A stretch of 64,000 nt of DNA, taken from the NCBI GenBank assembly GCA_050633885.1, contig JBOEHK010000004.1, forward strand, positions 62,001 to 126,000, given 5' to 3'. The first letter of the stretch is position 1; each line of letters opens with the position of its first letter. The position numbers and the translations under genes were made by a program. The notes under the pieces were generated by a model that saw only the letters and a list, made by a program, of their open reading frames with translations, searched no databases and was not told where the DNA came from. The stretch comes from JAWSVE01 sp050633885 (GTDB lineage Bacteria > Pseudomonadota > Gammaproteobacteria > Pseudomonadales > Cellvibrionaceae). This document shows, in pieces, positions 16,588 to 25,982 of the stretch.

Positions 16588-17673
16588 TTATTCAATCCTA
16601 ATTATTTTTTCTGCAAACAGATTTTTATCGGCAATCGATAGAAATTCTTCTCCTAGTTTCTCACTGAGATTTTTACATTCCCGCCACACAGTTTGTCTTT
16701 CTTTGTCGCGCTTAAAAAAACGTTTGAAATCATTTCTATCAGGCAGGCGCTTGTACGGTAACTTGTTAATAAACTTTTCAGTGGGGCTAATCAAAATAAC
16801 ATTGTCGAGTTGGTCTGCTGTGGCTCTTCTTTTTTTATAAGGTTTGTCAAACCAGTTAGGAATTAAGTGAGAATAAAAGTGCGGATATAAAATCAATCCG
16901 TCGTCTTTCCAGAATCGGCTGGGAATAGGGTGGTAGTCTAAAAGCCCGCCATCGCGATACATTCCCTTTTTTGCATTGGGAATATTTTTAACGCCCTTCA
17001 TCACATAAGGTATCGAACCGCTTGCTGATAATGCCGCAAGAAAATTGTCGTTATCAAGATCGGCCACGTCATTAGTAAACGCGGAATGGTTAGTCATGGG
17101 GGCGGATGAACGCGGATCGGAAAAAATAATGCGCTCATACTGCCCCGATAAAAAATGGCTGTTTACACAGTTTCGAATGACGGAAGCACTTAAACCGGCA
17201 AGTAACGGGAGCGGATTTTCTTTTGCAATAAGCCCTTTGCATCTCACTGCGCCGCAATGAAAGTGAAAAGTTTGGTTAGTTAAAATATCTGAGATGGCAG
17301 GTTCTGTTAAGAATTTTTGAATAATAATGTCGGTTTCTCGTTGCACGTCTGCATGCGTACCTGAATCGCCATAGTATTGATCGATGTATGCATCTGCAAA
17401 GTTATTTAACGCCTGGTCTGGATTGTTTTGTGCAGCAGCGGCTAATTTCCAAGCACCGACAGAAGTGCCAAATAAGTGTATTCGATGATTATTTTTTTGA
17501 GTGGCAGGTGATAACCAGTCAGAAAAAATAGCAGTGTCTAAGCCGTAAATTCCGAGCCATTTAGCCGCGCCGGATGCACCAAAAATGGAAGTGACATCTG
17601 TTGGTAGTAAGCCATTCTTTTGGATATGTTCGTAGGCTTTTTTTCCGGCTTGAATTGATAAGTAGTGCGACAC
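16588..17673 (-). CDS. Patatin-like phospholipase family protein
   Basis: A 361-residue protein with the Ser-Asp dyad of patatins: nucleophile elbow GTSVG (Ser71) and DGG motif YRDGGLLDYHP (Asp241). A glycine-rich segment at FGASGAAKWLG (31-41) may form the oxyanion hole. Patatins hydrolyse acyl ester bonds of phospholipids. There is no signal peptide or membrane helix, so it is either cytosolic or exported by an unrecognised route. The 3' end abuts the tRNA-His gene (8 bp), convergent. The upstream SDR gene on the same strand is 116 bp away, probably a separate transcript. Confidence 0.85.
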   Translation of the reverse strand: MSHYLSIQAGKKAYEHIQKNGLLPTDVTSIFGASGAAKWLGIYGLDTAIFSDWLSPATQKNNHRIHLFGTSVGAWKLAAAAQNNPDQALNNFADAYIDQYYGDSGTHADVQRETDIIIQKFLTEPAISDILTNQTFHFHCGAVRCKGLIAKENPLPLLAGLSASVIRNCVNSHFLSGQYERIIFSDPRSSAPMTNHSAFTNDVADLDNDNFLAALSASGSIPYVMKGVKNIPNAKKGMYRDGGLLDYHPIPSRFWKDDGLILYPHFYSHLIPNWFDKPYKKRRATADQLDNVILISPTEKFINKLPYKRLPDRNDFKRFFKRDKERQTVWRECKNLSEKLGEEFLSIADKNLFAEKIIRIE

Positions 17674-17789
17674 GTTGGTTATTCTTGAGTTTAAGATGCG
17701 GTGGATGTTATCGAAAGGATACTTATCGTCAATTTAAAAGTGTTCGAGGATTTTATGTGTATCCGTTCGATAAAAGTTAATTTAAATTC

Positions 17790-18509
17790 TTAAGGTAGCA
17801 ATAAGCCACCATCAACATCAATTGTAATGCCGGTGACGTAGTCAGCTGTCATTAAATAACTAACAGCGCCAGCCACTTCTTCTGGCTTTCCTGGTCGGCT
17901 GATTGCTTGACCGGCAGTCATCGATGAGAGTTGTTTGTTTTTATTTTCGGCCATCCAAGAATGCATGGTGGTATCGATTGTTCCTGGAGCAACACAGTTA
18001 AGACGGATGGGAGCAATTTCAACGGCAACCGCACGACAAAAACCTTCTACGGCATTCCCAACGCAACTAATAGAAGATGCACCTGGTTTACATTTGCGAG
18101 CAATGACGCCGCTGACTAAAGTAATTGATCCGTATTCACTCATAAAGGGAACACCTGTTCTTACTAGGTTGGTGTAACCCCAAAACTTACCAAACGCTTC
18201 AGAAAATTGTTCAGGTGTTTGTTTCATAAAAGGAGCGACTGTTCTGTTTGCTCCTGTTGCGTTTCCAACAAGATGGTCGATAGAGCCAATTTTTGTGAAC
18301 AGTGCTTTTAATTTTTCAGCATCATGAATATCGATTGATTCGAATTGAATGTTTCCTGAGGTTTCAGCTTTTGCTTGCTCAATGTATTTTTCAGAGCGGC
18401 CAATTGCCCATACATTAGCCCCAGCTGCTGCAGCTTGCTTTGTGATTTCTAAGCCGATACCTGATGTGCCGCCAACAACGACAACATTTTTATTTTTCAC
18501 GTCTGACAT
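17790..18509 (-). CDS. SDR-family protein lacking the catalytic Tyr-Lys pair
   Basis: A 239-residue Rossmann protein with the SDR cofactor motif VVVGGTSGIGLEI (10-22), a NAG-like stretch GNATGA, the strand ending in LVSGVIA with the catalytic-position Ser, and a typical C-terminus (LNCVAPGTIDT, DYVTGITIDVDGG). Aligned on the following helix (AVEGFCRAVA) and APG loop, the YxxxK positions read I-S-C-V-G, so both catalytic residues are gone. It probably binds a nucleotide but may not be an oxidoreductase by the usual mechanism. Some SDR relatives act as regulators or scaffolds. It stands alone, minus strand. Confidence 0.85.
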   Translation of the reverse strand: MSDVKNKNVVVVGGTSGIGLEITKQAAAAGANVWAIGRSEKYIEQAKAETSGNIQFESIDIHDAEKLKALFTKIGSIDHLVGNATGANRTVAPFMKQTPEQFSEAFGKFWGYTNLVRTGVPFMSEYGSITLVSGVIARKCKPGASSISCVGNAVEGFCRAVAVEIAPIRLNCVAPGTIDTTMHSWMAENKNKQLSSMTAGQAISRPGKPEEVAGAVSYLMTADYVTGITIDVDGGLLLP

Positions 18510-18977
18510 ATTATTCTCTCTTTAATTTTGATTGAGTTTGTATGATTTCTTTCGGCTAATTCTGTTGAACTGATTTTGATAATCGAGTGTCCATCGCCTT
18601 ATCTTGTTTGTCTTTCATCTTTTGGTCTTTATTTGAGTATTAAAAGATGTTTTAAAGTGTAAATCTCAACTGAGAATTAGAAAATTATTACATATAATCG
18701 GCCTTAGCTATTCAGTCTAAGCCATTGATTTATGACGATATTCTTGTTTTTTCTAGAAATTACTTTAACTTGATTGTTGGCTGCTGTCGAATGTTGGCAT
18801 ACGTTCCTTGTCTTTCTAAAACAAGGTAATATCCCAGCGCTTAAAACAATACTCTAATAATAATGGCTCTCGCCAAAAGCTTTGCTTTATCGTGTGTTTT
18901 TAACCTCATGGCTCTTAAACCACGCGACAAGGCAGACAAATAATAATGTCATTCAGTAAGAGACTGAGGAGATTCAA
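18510..18977. other. Intergenic region between SDR gene and PQQ dehydrogenase gene
   Basis: This is a 468-bp divergent region. It has an imperfect inverted repeat near 18703-18724 (GGCCTTAG facing CTAAGCC), which could be an operator. I see no ORF with a ribosome-binding site and no confident promoter pair. Confidence 0.5.
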
Positions 18978-21236
18978 TTGCCCATCCCCACCTTTTTTTC
19001 TGTTCAATTTAAATTACTTAAATACCTTCCGTACATTCCAGCATTAGGGATGTTCATTCTGGCGTTGATCACTTTACCGACATTTGCCGCGAATGAAAAT
19101 ATTCAAAAAGGTAACGAAGTGTTTCAAAGTCATTGCGCTCGTTGCCATTTGCCTCTTGAAATGCAAATGCGCGTTAATGGGAGCTGGATTGGTAAAAATG
19201 CGGATGCGCTTTTTAAGAAAATAAAACTCACGATGCCGGGAGAGCAACCCGGTTCGTTAGATAATCAGGAATACATTGATGTGACGGCATACGTTTTAAA
19301 TCTTGTTGATGTTGCCATTCCAGAAAATAAATTGAATGAAAAAAGATTGGGGGCGATAAAAATAACGCCGGTTGAAACGGCTGTTTCTGATTCGGAAAAA
19401 ACTAAATCTCAAAATTGGATTAGCTTGAATGGCGATTTAGATGCAGCACGCTATTCTCCGCTAGAGCAAATCAATAAAGAGAATGTGAAAGACTTAGACA
19501 TTGCGTGGCAGTTTAATGCGGGCATGTTTGGCCCTACACCTGAAATGATTAATTTATCCTCACCTATTGTGATTGATGGGACTATGTATGCGACGGTGGG
19601 GCAAACGCGAAACGTTGTGGCCATTGATCCAACCAATGGACAATTGCGTTGGATGTGGCGACCGAATGAAGGGAAACGATTTGAAGATGCACCGCGTAAA
19701 GGATCGGGTCGCGCAGTGGCTTATTGGAAGAAAGGAAAACAACAAAGAATTTTTACGGTAACACCTGGATATTTTTTAGTGGCATTAAATCCGTTAACGG
19801 GTTTGCCTGATCCGACCTTTGGTAAAGGTGGATGGATTGATTTAAGAGACGGTTTACGACTGGGTGAAGGTAGAGACGATATCGATATTGGTTTGAATAA
19901 GCCGCCATTGGTTGTCGGTGATGTGATTGTAGTCGGTGCTGCTCATCTTGTGAGTTTTTGGCCAAAATCTGCGTCGAATGTAAAAGGGGATGTGCGAGGC
20001 TTTGATGCAAAAACTGGAAAGTTATTGTGGACCTTTAAAACGATTCCAGAAAGTGGTCAACCAGGTTCCGAAACTTGGTTAAATGGTTCAGAAAAATTTA
20101 CGGGTAACGCCGGTGTGTGGGCGCCAATGTCTGCGGACGAAGAGCTTGGTTTAGTCTATTTACCTGTTGAATCTGCAACTGGTGATCGTTACGGTGGTGA
20201 TCGACCAGGCAATAATTTATACGCAAATAGCTTAGTGGCGCTTGATGTTAAAACAGGAAAGCGTCAATGGCATTATCAAATAATTCATCATGATATTTGG
20301 GACTGGGATAATCCTAATGCACCAATACTCGCAGATTTACCAAATGGTAAAAAGCTAGTGGTTCAATTAACAAAACAATCGTTTGCGTATGTGTTTGACC
20401 GAGAAACAGGAAAACCAGTTTGGCCGATTGAAGAAAAACCTGTTCCGCAAACGGATGTTCCCGGCGAATGGACTTCGCCAACACAACCATTTCCAACGAA
20501 ACCTGCAGCCTATGATCGGCAGGGTATTAGTGAAGATGATTTAATTGATTTCACACCCGAACTTTTTGCGAAAGCGAAGGAAGCGGTGAAGCCCTTTAGA
20601 ATGGGGCCGCTGTATACGCCACCTTCTTTGGCTGATGCGCCTGATGGGACAAAAGGAACATTGAGCGTTCCGTCTGCAACAGGGGGTACAAATTGGGAAG
20701 GTGGAAGTTATGATCCTGATACCGGTATGCTCTATGTCCCGTCTTTTACGGCGGCTTCTTTGTTGTCCTTAGCAAATGATCCGAAGCGCTCAAGTGTTAA
20801 ATGGATTTTTGGTGGCAAATTACGTGTTCCAAAAATCGATAAATTACCGTTAGTGAAACCGCCATGGGGACGAATTACGGCAATTGATTTAAATACGGGT
20901 GATCATAAATGGCAAGTTACCAATGCCGATACGCCTGATGAAGTTAAAAATCATCCTGCGTTAAAAGGTGTTGATATTCCTCGAACAGGAAAGCCGACGC
21001 GTTCAGGTTTGTTATTAACTAAAAGCTTGTTGTTTGCTGGAGAGGGTAGAGGCGGAAGCCCTGTCTTCCGCGCTCACGATAAAGTCAGTGGTGATATTAT
21101 TGCTGAAATTCCCCTACCTGCAACGCAAACGGGGCAGCCAATGACCTATATGTACAATGGTAAACAATATATTGTTATGGCTGTTGGAGATGGAAAAACA
21201 CCGGGTGGATTTGTTGCGTTGTCTTTACCTGAGTAA
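18978..21236 (+). CDS. PQQ-dependent dehydrogenase with N-terminal cytochrome c domain
   Basis: A 752-residue protein read from a TTG at 18978, preceded by GAGGAG. The next in-frame ATG would cut the signal peptide. Signal/anchor segment (about 12-38), then a cytochrome c domain with CARCH (53-57) for covalent haem, then an eight-bladed quinoprotein propeller (SLNGDLDAARYSPLEQI and the HHDIWDWDNP block typical of PQQ dehydrogenases). It would oxidise an alcohol, sugar or related substrate in the periplasm and pass electrons through its haem. Cytochrome c is more often C-terminal in quinohaemoproteins. No pqq biosynthesis gene is in the window. The substrate is unknown. Confidence 0.9.
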   Translation: MPIPTFFSVQFKLLKYLPYIPALGMFILALITLPTFAANENIQKGNEVFQSHCARCHLPLEMQMRVNGSWIGKNADALFKKIKLTMPGEQPGSLDNQEYIDVTAYVLNLVDVAIPENKLNEKRLGAIKITPVETAVSDSEKTKSQNWISLNGDLDAARYSPLEQINKENVKDLDIAWQFNAGMFGPTPEMINLSSPIVIDGTMYATVGQTRNVVAIDPTNGQLRWMWRPNEGKRFEDAPRKGSGRAVAYWKKGKQQRIFTVTPGYFLVALNPLTGLPDPTFGKGGWIDLRDGLRLGEGRDDIDIGLNKPPLVVGDVIVVGAAHLVSFWPKSASNVKGDVRGFDAKTGKLLWTFKTIPESGQPGSETWLNGSEKFTGNAGVWAPMSADEELGLVYLPVESATGDRYGGDRPGNNLYANSLVALDVKTGKRQWHYQIIHHDIWDWDNPNAPILADLPNGKKLVVQLTKQSFAYVFDRETGKPVWPIEEKPVPQTDVPGEWTSPTQPFPTKPAAYDRQGISEDDLIDFTPELFAKAKEAVKPFRMGPLYTPPSLADAPDGTKGTLSVPSATGGTNWEGGSYDPDTGMLYVPSFTAASLLSLANDPKRSSVKWIFGGKLRVPKIDKLPLVKPPWGRITAIDLNTGDHKWQVTNADTPDEVKNHPALKGVDIPRTGKPTRSGLLLTKSLLFAGEGRGGSPVFRAHDKVSGDIIAEIPLPATQTGQPMTYMYNGKQYIVMAVGDGKTPGGFVALSLPE

Positions 21237-21569
21237 ATAACCATTATTTGTTTGTCATAAAAAAGCCTGATTGAAATATTTTAATCAGGCTTTTTTGTAA
21301 CGCGGCGATTTTTGAGTTTTAGATGTTCGATTTATATGGCTGTTTTATTTATTTTTTCTTTTGCTACGATTTTGCGCAATCCAGTATAGGGGCCCAAGAT
21401 AACATTCTAGGGCAACGTTATAGTCCTTAGTAGTGATAAATTGTTGTTATCTGTATACACTAAAGCAGCTCCACTCATTTTGCTATCTAACTATAGATGT
21501 CACTCACTACAGAGATCACTTACTACAAATATCACAAACTAAAGAGATCGCTAATGTCGGAAGCGAATC
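21237..21569. other. Intergenic region before DUF4159 gene
   Basis: Begins with the terminator at 21259-21296. The rest is AT-rich. Near 21498-21553 there are loose repeats of ATCACTTACTAC-like units (ATCAC..ACTA). A 35-residue frame from 21322 has no ribosome-binding site and is not called. Confidence 0.5.
21259..21296 (+). terminator. Rho-independent terminator after PQQ dehydrogenase gene
   Basis: AAAAAAGCCTGATT pairs with AATCAGGCTTTTTT around a 10-nt loop, ending in a T run. Confidence 0.9.
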
Positions 21570-22451
21570 ATGGCTAAAAAGAATAAAAGAAAAAATAACA
21601 AAAACAAAACATGTGAAGCAAGTAATCATGTGTTGAATTCAGTCATCACTCTATCGAGTGTCTCGTTAATACCTATGCCATCTCGATTATTTTGTTTGTC
21701 TTCTAGCACCATTTCTTTTTTAATCTTAATCTTTGTAACTCTATCCCTCCAGCAAAAAGCTTTAGCTGATCCTCTGATTGATATTGGTGAAGAAGGTGAG
21801 TTTTCTTTCGTGCGCCTTCAATTTGAAACGCGTGGTAGCTCTTTTCGATTTATGCCTTGGTCTACAGATTTTCCCGCTGCAGATAAAAATTTTTTGAGAG
21901 GTGTTTCGCGATTAACAAACATAAAGATTAATCGTGAACCCATTGTTAAACGCTTAGACGATGCCGATATTTTTAACTACCCGTTTTTATATGCTGTTGA
22001 AATGGGTCGTAATGGTGGTGTTCGATTTTCTTCTAAGGAAGTGGAGAGCTTACGAGAGTATTTAAAGCGTGGTGGCTTTCTCTTTATCGATGATTTTTGG
22101 GGAACTCAGCAGTGGGATAATTTTTATCGGATGTTTCAAATGGTTTTTCCTGAGAAAGAATTGGTGGAATTAAAAAACGATCATGAAATTTTTCATGGGT
22201 TTTATGATGTTGACGGTGCTCAAATGATTCCTGCTCTCAGTAATTATTCCAACAGACCCGAGTCTGATATTGAATATGCATCTAATCACGCGATTCTCGA
22301 CGATGATGGACGTGTTATGGTGTTGATCAATTGGAATTCAGATATAGGCGATGGCTGGGAACATACATATCATTCCGACTATCCTACAAAATATGCCAAT
22401 CTAGCGTATCGTTTAGGGATTAATTATATGGTTTATGCTTTGACACATTAA
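21570..22451 (+). CDS. DUF4159-domain protein with N-terminal signal segment
   Basis: A 293-residue protein. A basic N-terminus (MAKKNKRKNNKNK) and a hydrophobic stretch near residues 47-66 ending in QQKALAD look like a long signal peptide. The rest is DUF4159-like: EFSFVRLQFETRG, DFPAADKNFLRGVSRLTNI, then GGFLFIDDFWG, in the style of the glutamine-amidotransferase-like fold. The function of DUF4159 is not established. Such genes often sit near MoxR/VWA clusters, which are absent here. The start at 21570 has a GGAAG upstream. The downstream membrane-protein gene follows after 42 bp and may share the transcript. Confidence 0.8.
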   Translation: MAKKNKRKNNKNKTCEASNHVLNSVITLSSVSLIPMPSRLFCLSSSTISFLILIFVTLSLQQKALADPLIDIGEEGEFSFVRLQFETRGSSFRFMPWSTDFPAADKNFLRGVSRLTNIKINREPIVKRLDDADIFNYPFLYAVEMGRNGGVRFSSKEVESLREYLKRGGFLFIDDFWGTQQWDNFYRMFQMVFPEKELVELKNDHEIFHGFYDVDGAQMIPALSNYSNRPESDIEYASNHAILDDDGRVMVLINWNSDIGDGWEHTYHSDYPTKYANLAYRLGINYMVYALTH

Positions 22452-22493
22452 ACCTGAATCAATGACATATAATAAAAATCAAGGAGCAAAGTA

Positions 22494-23033
22494 ATGGATG
22501 CAAACATTAGTTTGGGTAATGCTCAAAAAGATATGTGTAGGGCTTACTATGATGGCGCGCCGGGAGTTTTTGTATCAGGTGTTGTCTGGCTGTTGTCTGG
22601 TATCATTGCTTCGATTGTTAGCTTTCAAACAGGTATGTTGTCATTGTTTTTTGGAGGCATGATTATTTATCCGGTTAGCATTGTTTTTTGCAAGCTTTTA
22701 GGGCGTTCTGGGAAAGCACACAAGGGAAATTTTCTAGCTACTCTAGCTGTGCAAAGTACCTTCCCTCTTGTGATTTTATTCCCTTTAGCTTATCTCGTTT
22801 CTTTAGTGAATCTTGAATGGTTTTTCCCGGCGATGCTTTTGATTATTGGGTGCAGGTATTTGTTGTTTGTTACCATTTATGGATTAAACGTCTATTGGAT
22901 TTTTGGTTTTCTCTTAATTCTTTCGGGTTTTATTTTAGCTTTATATAAAATGAATTTTGTTATTGGTGCTTTTTCTGGTGGAGTAATAGAAGTTTTGTTC
23001 GCGGCTATTGTTTTTGCGGGTGCGAGTAAATAA
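22494..23033 (+). CDS. Multi-pass membrane protein, DUF7010-like, unknown function
   Basis: A 179-residue protein with about six hydrophobic segments spread over its length and a short cytoplasmic N-terminus (AQKDMCRAYYDGAPG). A polar loop after the second helix pair has KLLGRSGKAHKGN. The YYDGAPGVFVSGVVWL and LLGRSGK blocks resemble the DUF7010 family as I remember it, but I am not certain. There are no catalytic-looking residues. A good ribosome-binding site (AAGGAG) lies 10 bases before the ATG. Neighbours (DUF4159, alpha/beta hydrolase) give no clear role. Confidence 0.65.
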   Translation: MDANISLGNAQKDMCRAYYDGAPGVFVSGVVWLLSGIIASIVSFQTGMLSLFFGGMIIYPVSIVFCKLLGRSGKAHKGNFLATLAVQSTFPLVILFPLAYLVSLVNLEWFFPAMLLIIGCRYLLFVTIYGLNVYWIFGFLLILSGFILALYKMNFVIGAFSGGVIEVLFAAIVFAGASK

Positions 23034-23110
23034 TTTATTTAACTTTAAAATACACAACACTAAACAATTTCAAATTATAAATGTTTAAAAGCCAGTATGA
23101 GAAGTCTTTT

Positions 23111-23926
23111 ATGAATTATAAAAAACAAAAAATAAATACCAATCTTGGAATTATTAATGTTCATATTACTGGAGATGGTCCAACGATGATTTGTTGGCCC
23201 AGTTTGATGATGACAGGATTGATGTGGGAGTCACAAGTAAAATATTTTTCAAAATCACATACGATGATTTTGGTTGATTCTCCAGGGCATGGTGAAAGTG
23301 AGGCGTTACAAGCTGTTTTTTCGATGAGGGATTGTGCATTGTGCCTTTCTCAAATACTTGACGAATTGGATGTCAATGAATGTGTTTTTGTCGGAAATTC
23401 ATGGGGCGGGATGATGGGCGGTGTTTTTGCAGCGTTGTATCCTAGTAAATTAAAAGCCGCTGTCCTCATGAACTGTACAGCCTCTGAAGCGAGCGACTTA
23501 CAAAAAGAAGAATACGCAAAAACATTATCGGTAATCAGATCATTAGAAGTTTTTCCTGAAGGATTGATTGGATACTCAGTGAAAGCTTTTGTCGGAAAAA
23601 CGACCGAAAAAACCAAACCAGAAGTTGTTGAGTTTATTTCGGCTATGTTAAAAAAAGTGAATCCACAATCAGTTAGTTGGGCCATTGAAAGCGTAGTTCC
23701 TTTAAGAAAAAATCAACTTTCTTTATTAAACACAATCGTGAAGCCGGTACTGGTTATAACGGGGGAGGAAGATCGTACTTTTCCCGTCGATGAAACTAAA
23801 ACAATGGCTGACTCAATACCCGGCAGCAACTTTAAAGTTTTTCCCAAAGTAGGGCATTTATCCGCACTTGAATCGCCGAATATTGTTAACAATGAAATCG
23901 AAAAATTTCTCGCGAGTATCGAGTGA
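23111..23926 (+). CDS. Alpha/beta hydrolase fold protein
   Basis: A 271-residue cytosolic hydrolase from the ATG at 23111. An ATG at 23081 would add 10 residues but has no ribosome-binding site. Fold markers in order: VDSPGHGESEAL, the nucleophile elbow GNSWGG (GxSxG type), VLVITGEEDRTFPVD (acid) and PKVGHLSALESP (His). The oxyanion region CWPSLMMTG replaces the common HG motif. Substrates of this subfamily (esterases, lactonases, dehalogenases, hydrolases of ring-cleavage products) cannot be told apart by reading. The YkgJ-type gene follows after 31 bp on the same strand. Confidence 0.85.
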   Translation: MNYKKQKINTNLGIINVHITGDGPTMICWPSLMMTGLMWESQVKYFSKSHTMILVDSPGHGESEALQAVFSMRDCALCLSQILDELDVNECVFVGNSWGGMMGGVFAALYPSKLKAAVLMNCTASEASDLQKEEYAKTLSVIRSLEVFPEGLIGYSVKAFVGKTTEKTKPEVVEFISAMLKKVNPQSVSWAIESVVPLRKNQLSLLNTIVKPVLVITGEEDRTFPVDETKTMADSIPGSNFKVFPKVGHLSALESPNIVNNEIEKFLASIE

Positions 23927-23957
23927 ACCTAAATAATATTTCTAATAAAGATTTCCT

Positions 23958-24338
23958 GTGAAGAACTGTAACTCTTGCGGTAAGTGTTGCATAAAATACA
24001 GTAATGGCGATTTATCAGCATCCTCAAGTGATATTGAGCTGTGGGATATGATGCGCCCAGAAATTTACAAATACGTTCGCAAAGAAGAAATTTGGTTTGA
24101 CCCCGCCACAGGCAAACAAATAGAATTGTGTCCTTGGCTAAGAAAGAGCCCAGATAACAAATACACCTGCGATATTTATTATGATCGGCCAGAGGACTGC
24201 CGGCATTACCCCGTCACCATAGAGCAAATGATTAATGATGAGTGTGAAATGCTAGAAGTTAAGGATTTAAAGAATGCAAGAAAAGCGCAAATAGATCTGG
24301 ATCAAATAATGATTGATAGCAGGCCTGCTGTGAAATAA
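23958..24338 (+). CDS. YkgJ-family cysteine cluster protein
   Basis: A 126-residue protein starting at a GTG (23958). It carries the cysteine cluster of the YkgJ/UPF0153 family: CNSCGKCC at the N-terminus, then CPWL, CDIY and DCRHYPV. The family is thought to bind a metal or Fe-S cluster, and its biological role is unproven. There is no signal peptide. It is the last gene of a short plus-strand run and is followed directly by a strong terminator that overlaps its stop. Confidence 0.85.
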   Translation: MKNCNSCGKCCIKYSNGDLSASSSDIELWDMMRPEIYKYVRKEEIWFDPATGKQIELCPWLRKSPDNKYTCDIYYDRPEDCRHYPVTIEQMINDECEMLEVKDLKNARKAQIDLDQIMIDSRPAVK

Positions 24339-24385
24339 AAAGAAAATCAAAATATCAGTTCTTTTTTCCATTTTGATTTTCTTTT
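24337..24385. terminator. Bidirectional terminator between YkgJ-type gene and M48 protease gene
   Basis: AAAAAGAAAATCAAAAT pairs with ATTTTGATTTTCTTTT around a 16-nt loop. The AT-rich stem is A-rich on one side and T-rich on the other, so it can serve both strands. Confidence 0.75.
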
Positions 24386-24455
24386 GCGGTAGTTGATTGT
24401 TTTGCTTTCTGATTTTTTCTATCGTTAATTGTTTCTCTCGTTGACTGTTACGTGT

Positions 24456-25982
24456 TTAATCCAATTCCGATTTGCTGTCGTGCAAGACTTGATCTGCAAA
24501 ATCAGGATGAATATTTTGCATGTAACACAAGTCATGAAGAACTTGTAATTCCTTGTTGTGTATTTCGCCGTCAGCACTGGCCACTAAACAAAGATCGCGA
24601 ATCATATTGTGTTTTTGCATTGGGCTTAGATAGGTATGTAATTCATCGACTAAATTTGCAATCTCTTGTTTTATCTCTTCTTCTTTCAGTGTCGCGACAG
24701 ATTTTAAGCAGTTAGAAAAAACGGATTTGTCAACAATTTTACCCAATGTCTGTATTTCTAAATCATCGACTTTTCCATCTGACATGGCAATCAGGTAGCC
24801 AGCTAAAAATAAATACTCTTGAATTTCTTCGCTTTTCTCGGCATTACGATCGAGGTGTGCAGGTTCCATTAGTGACATGAAGTCATAAATTTCGCGTTCC
24901 ATTTGTTCTTCGGTAAATTCTTTGTTCTCATTTTTTTCTGTTAGCTCTGCGTAAGTGTGGCTTCTGTTAAATATATCGAGTGCTTTTATTCTAAGTGGGC
25001 TAAAAGGATGCGTACTGTACCAGTCTTGAGGGTCAACTTGCTCGCCGATCATTTCGGCGCTTAATTCCGAAAATTGTTTTATATATTCGTCTAGGTGAAA
25101 TGAAAGTGAACTGCTAGTGACGCCTGATGATAATTTAAAAAATGCTTGTGCTGCGCTGGTGAAGTCTTGGCAGCATATTAACCCAATTCGGTCTGCAGAT
25201 AATTCAGCTGCGCGTCCCCAAGAAAATAATCGGATAGCATGCATTGGCGATAAATAATCTCGACCAAAATCCATGATCGAATTTGCTGGATACTTATGAT
25301 GATTAAATAACATGTGTCCTAATTCATGGCCAACAACAAAACATATTTCATTATCCGAAAATCGCTCAAGTAAACCTGACGATAAAATAATAAAAATTTT
25401 ATCGTCGCTGGGAGGATAAATACTCGCGTTAAATTTATCCTCCTGATAAACATAAAATTCCAAATTGACATTGTTAACACCCAAGACTTCTTTACATCGT
25501 TCGCCAATGTCATAAATGTGCGGCGCCATCGCTTTTGTCATCTTCAAGCTGCTTTTTAATAATTGTTTTCTTGAATTGTATTGCCCATAGTGTTCTTCCA
25601 TTGCCTGTTGTGCTTTTTGAATATCCGGGTCGGCTTCTAATTCCAAGAAGCCATCGCGATCGCCGTCATATACGGTACTCTCTAAATCTAAATCACATTC
25701 AAATTCATAGATTTTAGCTGTAGTTGCTGTTTCGTTATGCGCCTCATGTGGCCCTTGTTCATACATGGCTTCTACACGTTCTTTGTATTCAGCAGATAAT
25801 TGTTCTATTTCTTCTCGCATTTGTTGCCCCAATGCGATGACGCGATCCATTTCTCCTGCCACTTGGGCCTGGGTTAGCTGTTCTGTAAGCTCACTTTGAA
25901 TTACAGCCACATTCTCATGAAATGAAGCTAATAGCTCTTCATTATTGTTTCCTACTAGCTTATTGCTTTGTGCTGTTGACAT
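24456..25982 (-). CDS. M48-family metalloprotease with C-terminal TerB-like domain
   Basis: I take the ATG at 25982 (508 residues), which has GGGGA six bases upstream; an ATG four codons earlier has none. N-terminal 75 residues are coiled-coil-like. A middle domain has the gluzincin motif HELGH (219-223) followed by FNHH, with a later Glu (ELSADRIG) as third zinc ligand. The C-terminal 110 residues match the TerB fold (FLAGYLIAMSDGKVDDLEIQ, LVASADGEIHNKEL), an acidic calcium-binding-like helical domain. There is no membrane helix, unlike HtpX. Protease plus TerB sensor is an unusual pairing. A perfect palindrome lies just upstream. Confidence 0.85.
   Translation of the reverse strand: MSTAQSNKLVGNNNEELLASFHENVAVIQSELTEQLTQAQVAGEMDRVIALGQQMREEIEQLSAEYKERVEAMYEQGPHEAHNETATTAKIYEFECDLDLESTVYDGDRDGFLELEADPDIQKAQQAMEEHYGQYNSRKQLLKSSLKMTKAMAPHIYDIGERCKEVLGVNNVNLEFYVYQEDKFNASIYPPSDDKIFIILSSGLLERFSDNEICFVVGHELGHMLFNHHKYPANSIMDFGRDYLSPMHAIRLFSWGRAAELSADRIGLICCQDFTSAAQAFFKLSSGVTSSSLSFHLDEYIKQFSELSAEMIGEQVDPQDWYSTHPFSPLRIKALDIFNRSHTYAELTEKNENKEFTEEQMEREIYDFMSLMEPAHLDRNAEKSEEIQEYLFLAGYLIAMSDGKVDDLEIQTLGKIVDKSVFSNCLKSVATLKEEEIKQEIANLVDELHTYLSPMQKHNMIRDLCLVASADGEIHNKELQVLHDLCYMQNIHPDFADQVLHDSKSELD

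Noticed and set aside
21322..21429. 35-residue frame after the PQQ dehydrogenase terminator
   Set aside because: No ribosome-binding site, odd composition (Phe/Tyr-rich), no conservation evidence.
24452..24715. Plus-strand frame opposite the M48 protease gene
   Set aside because: It lies antisense to the well-supported TerB-like C-terminus and has no ribosome-binding site or family.
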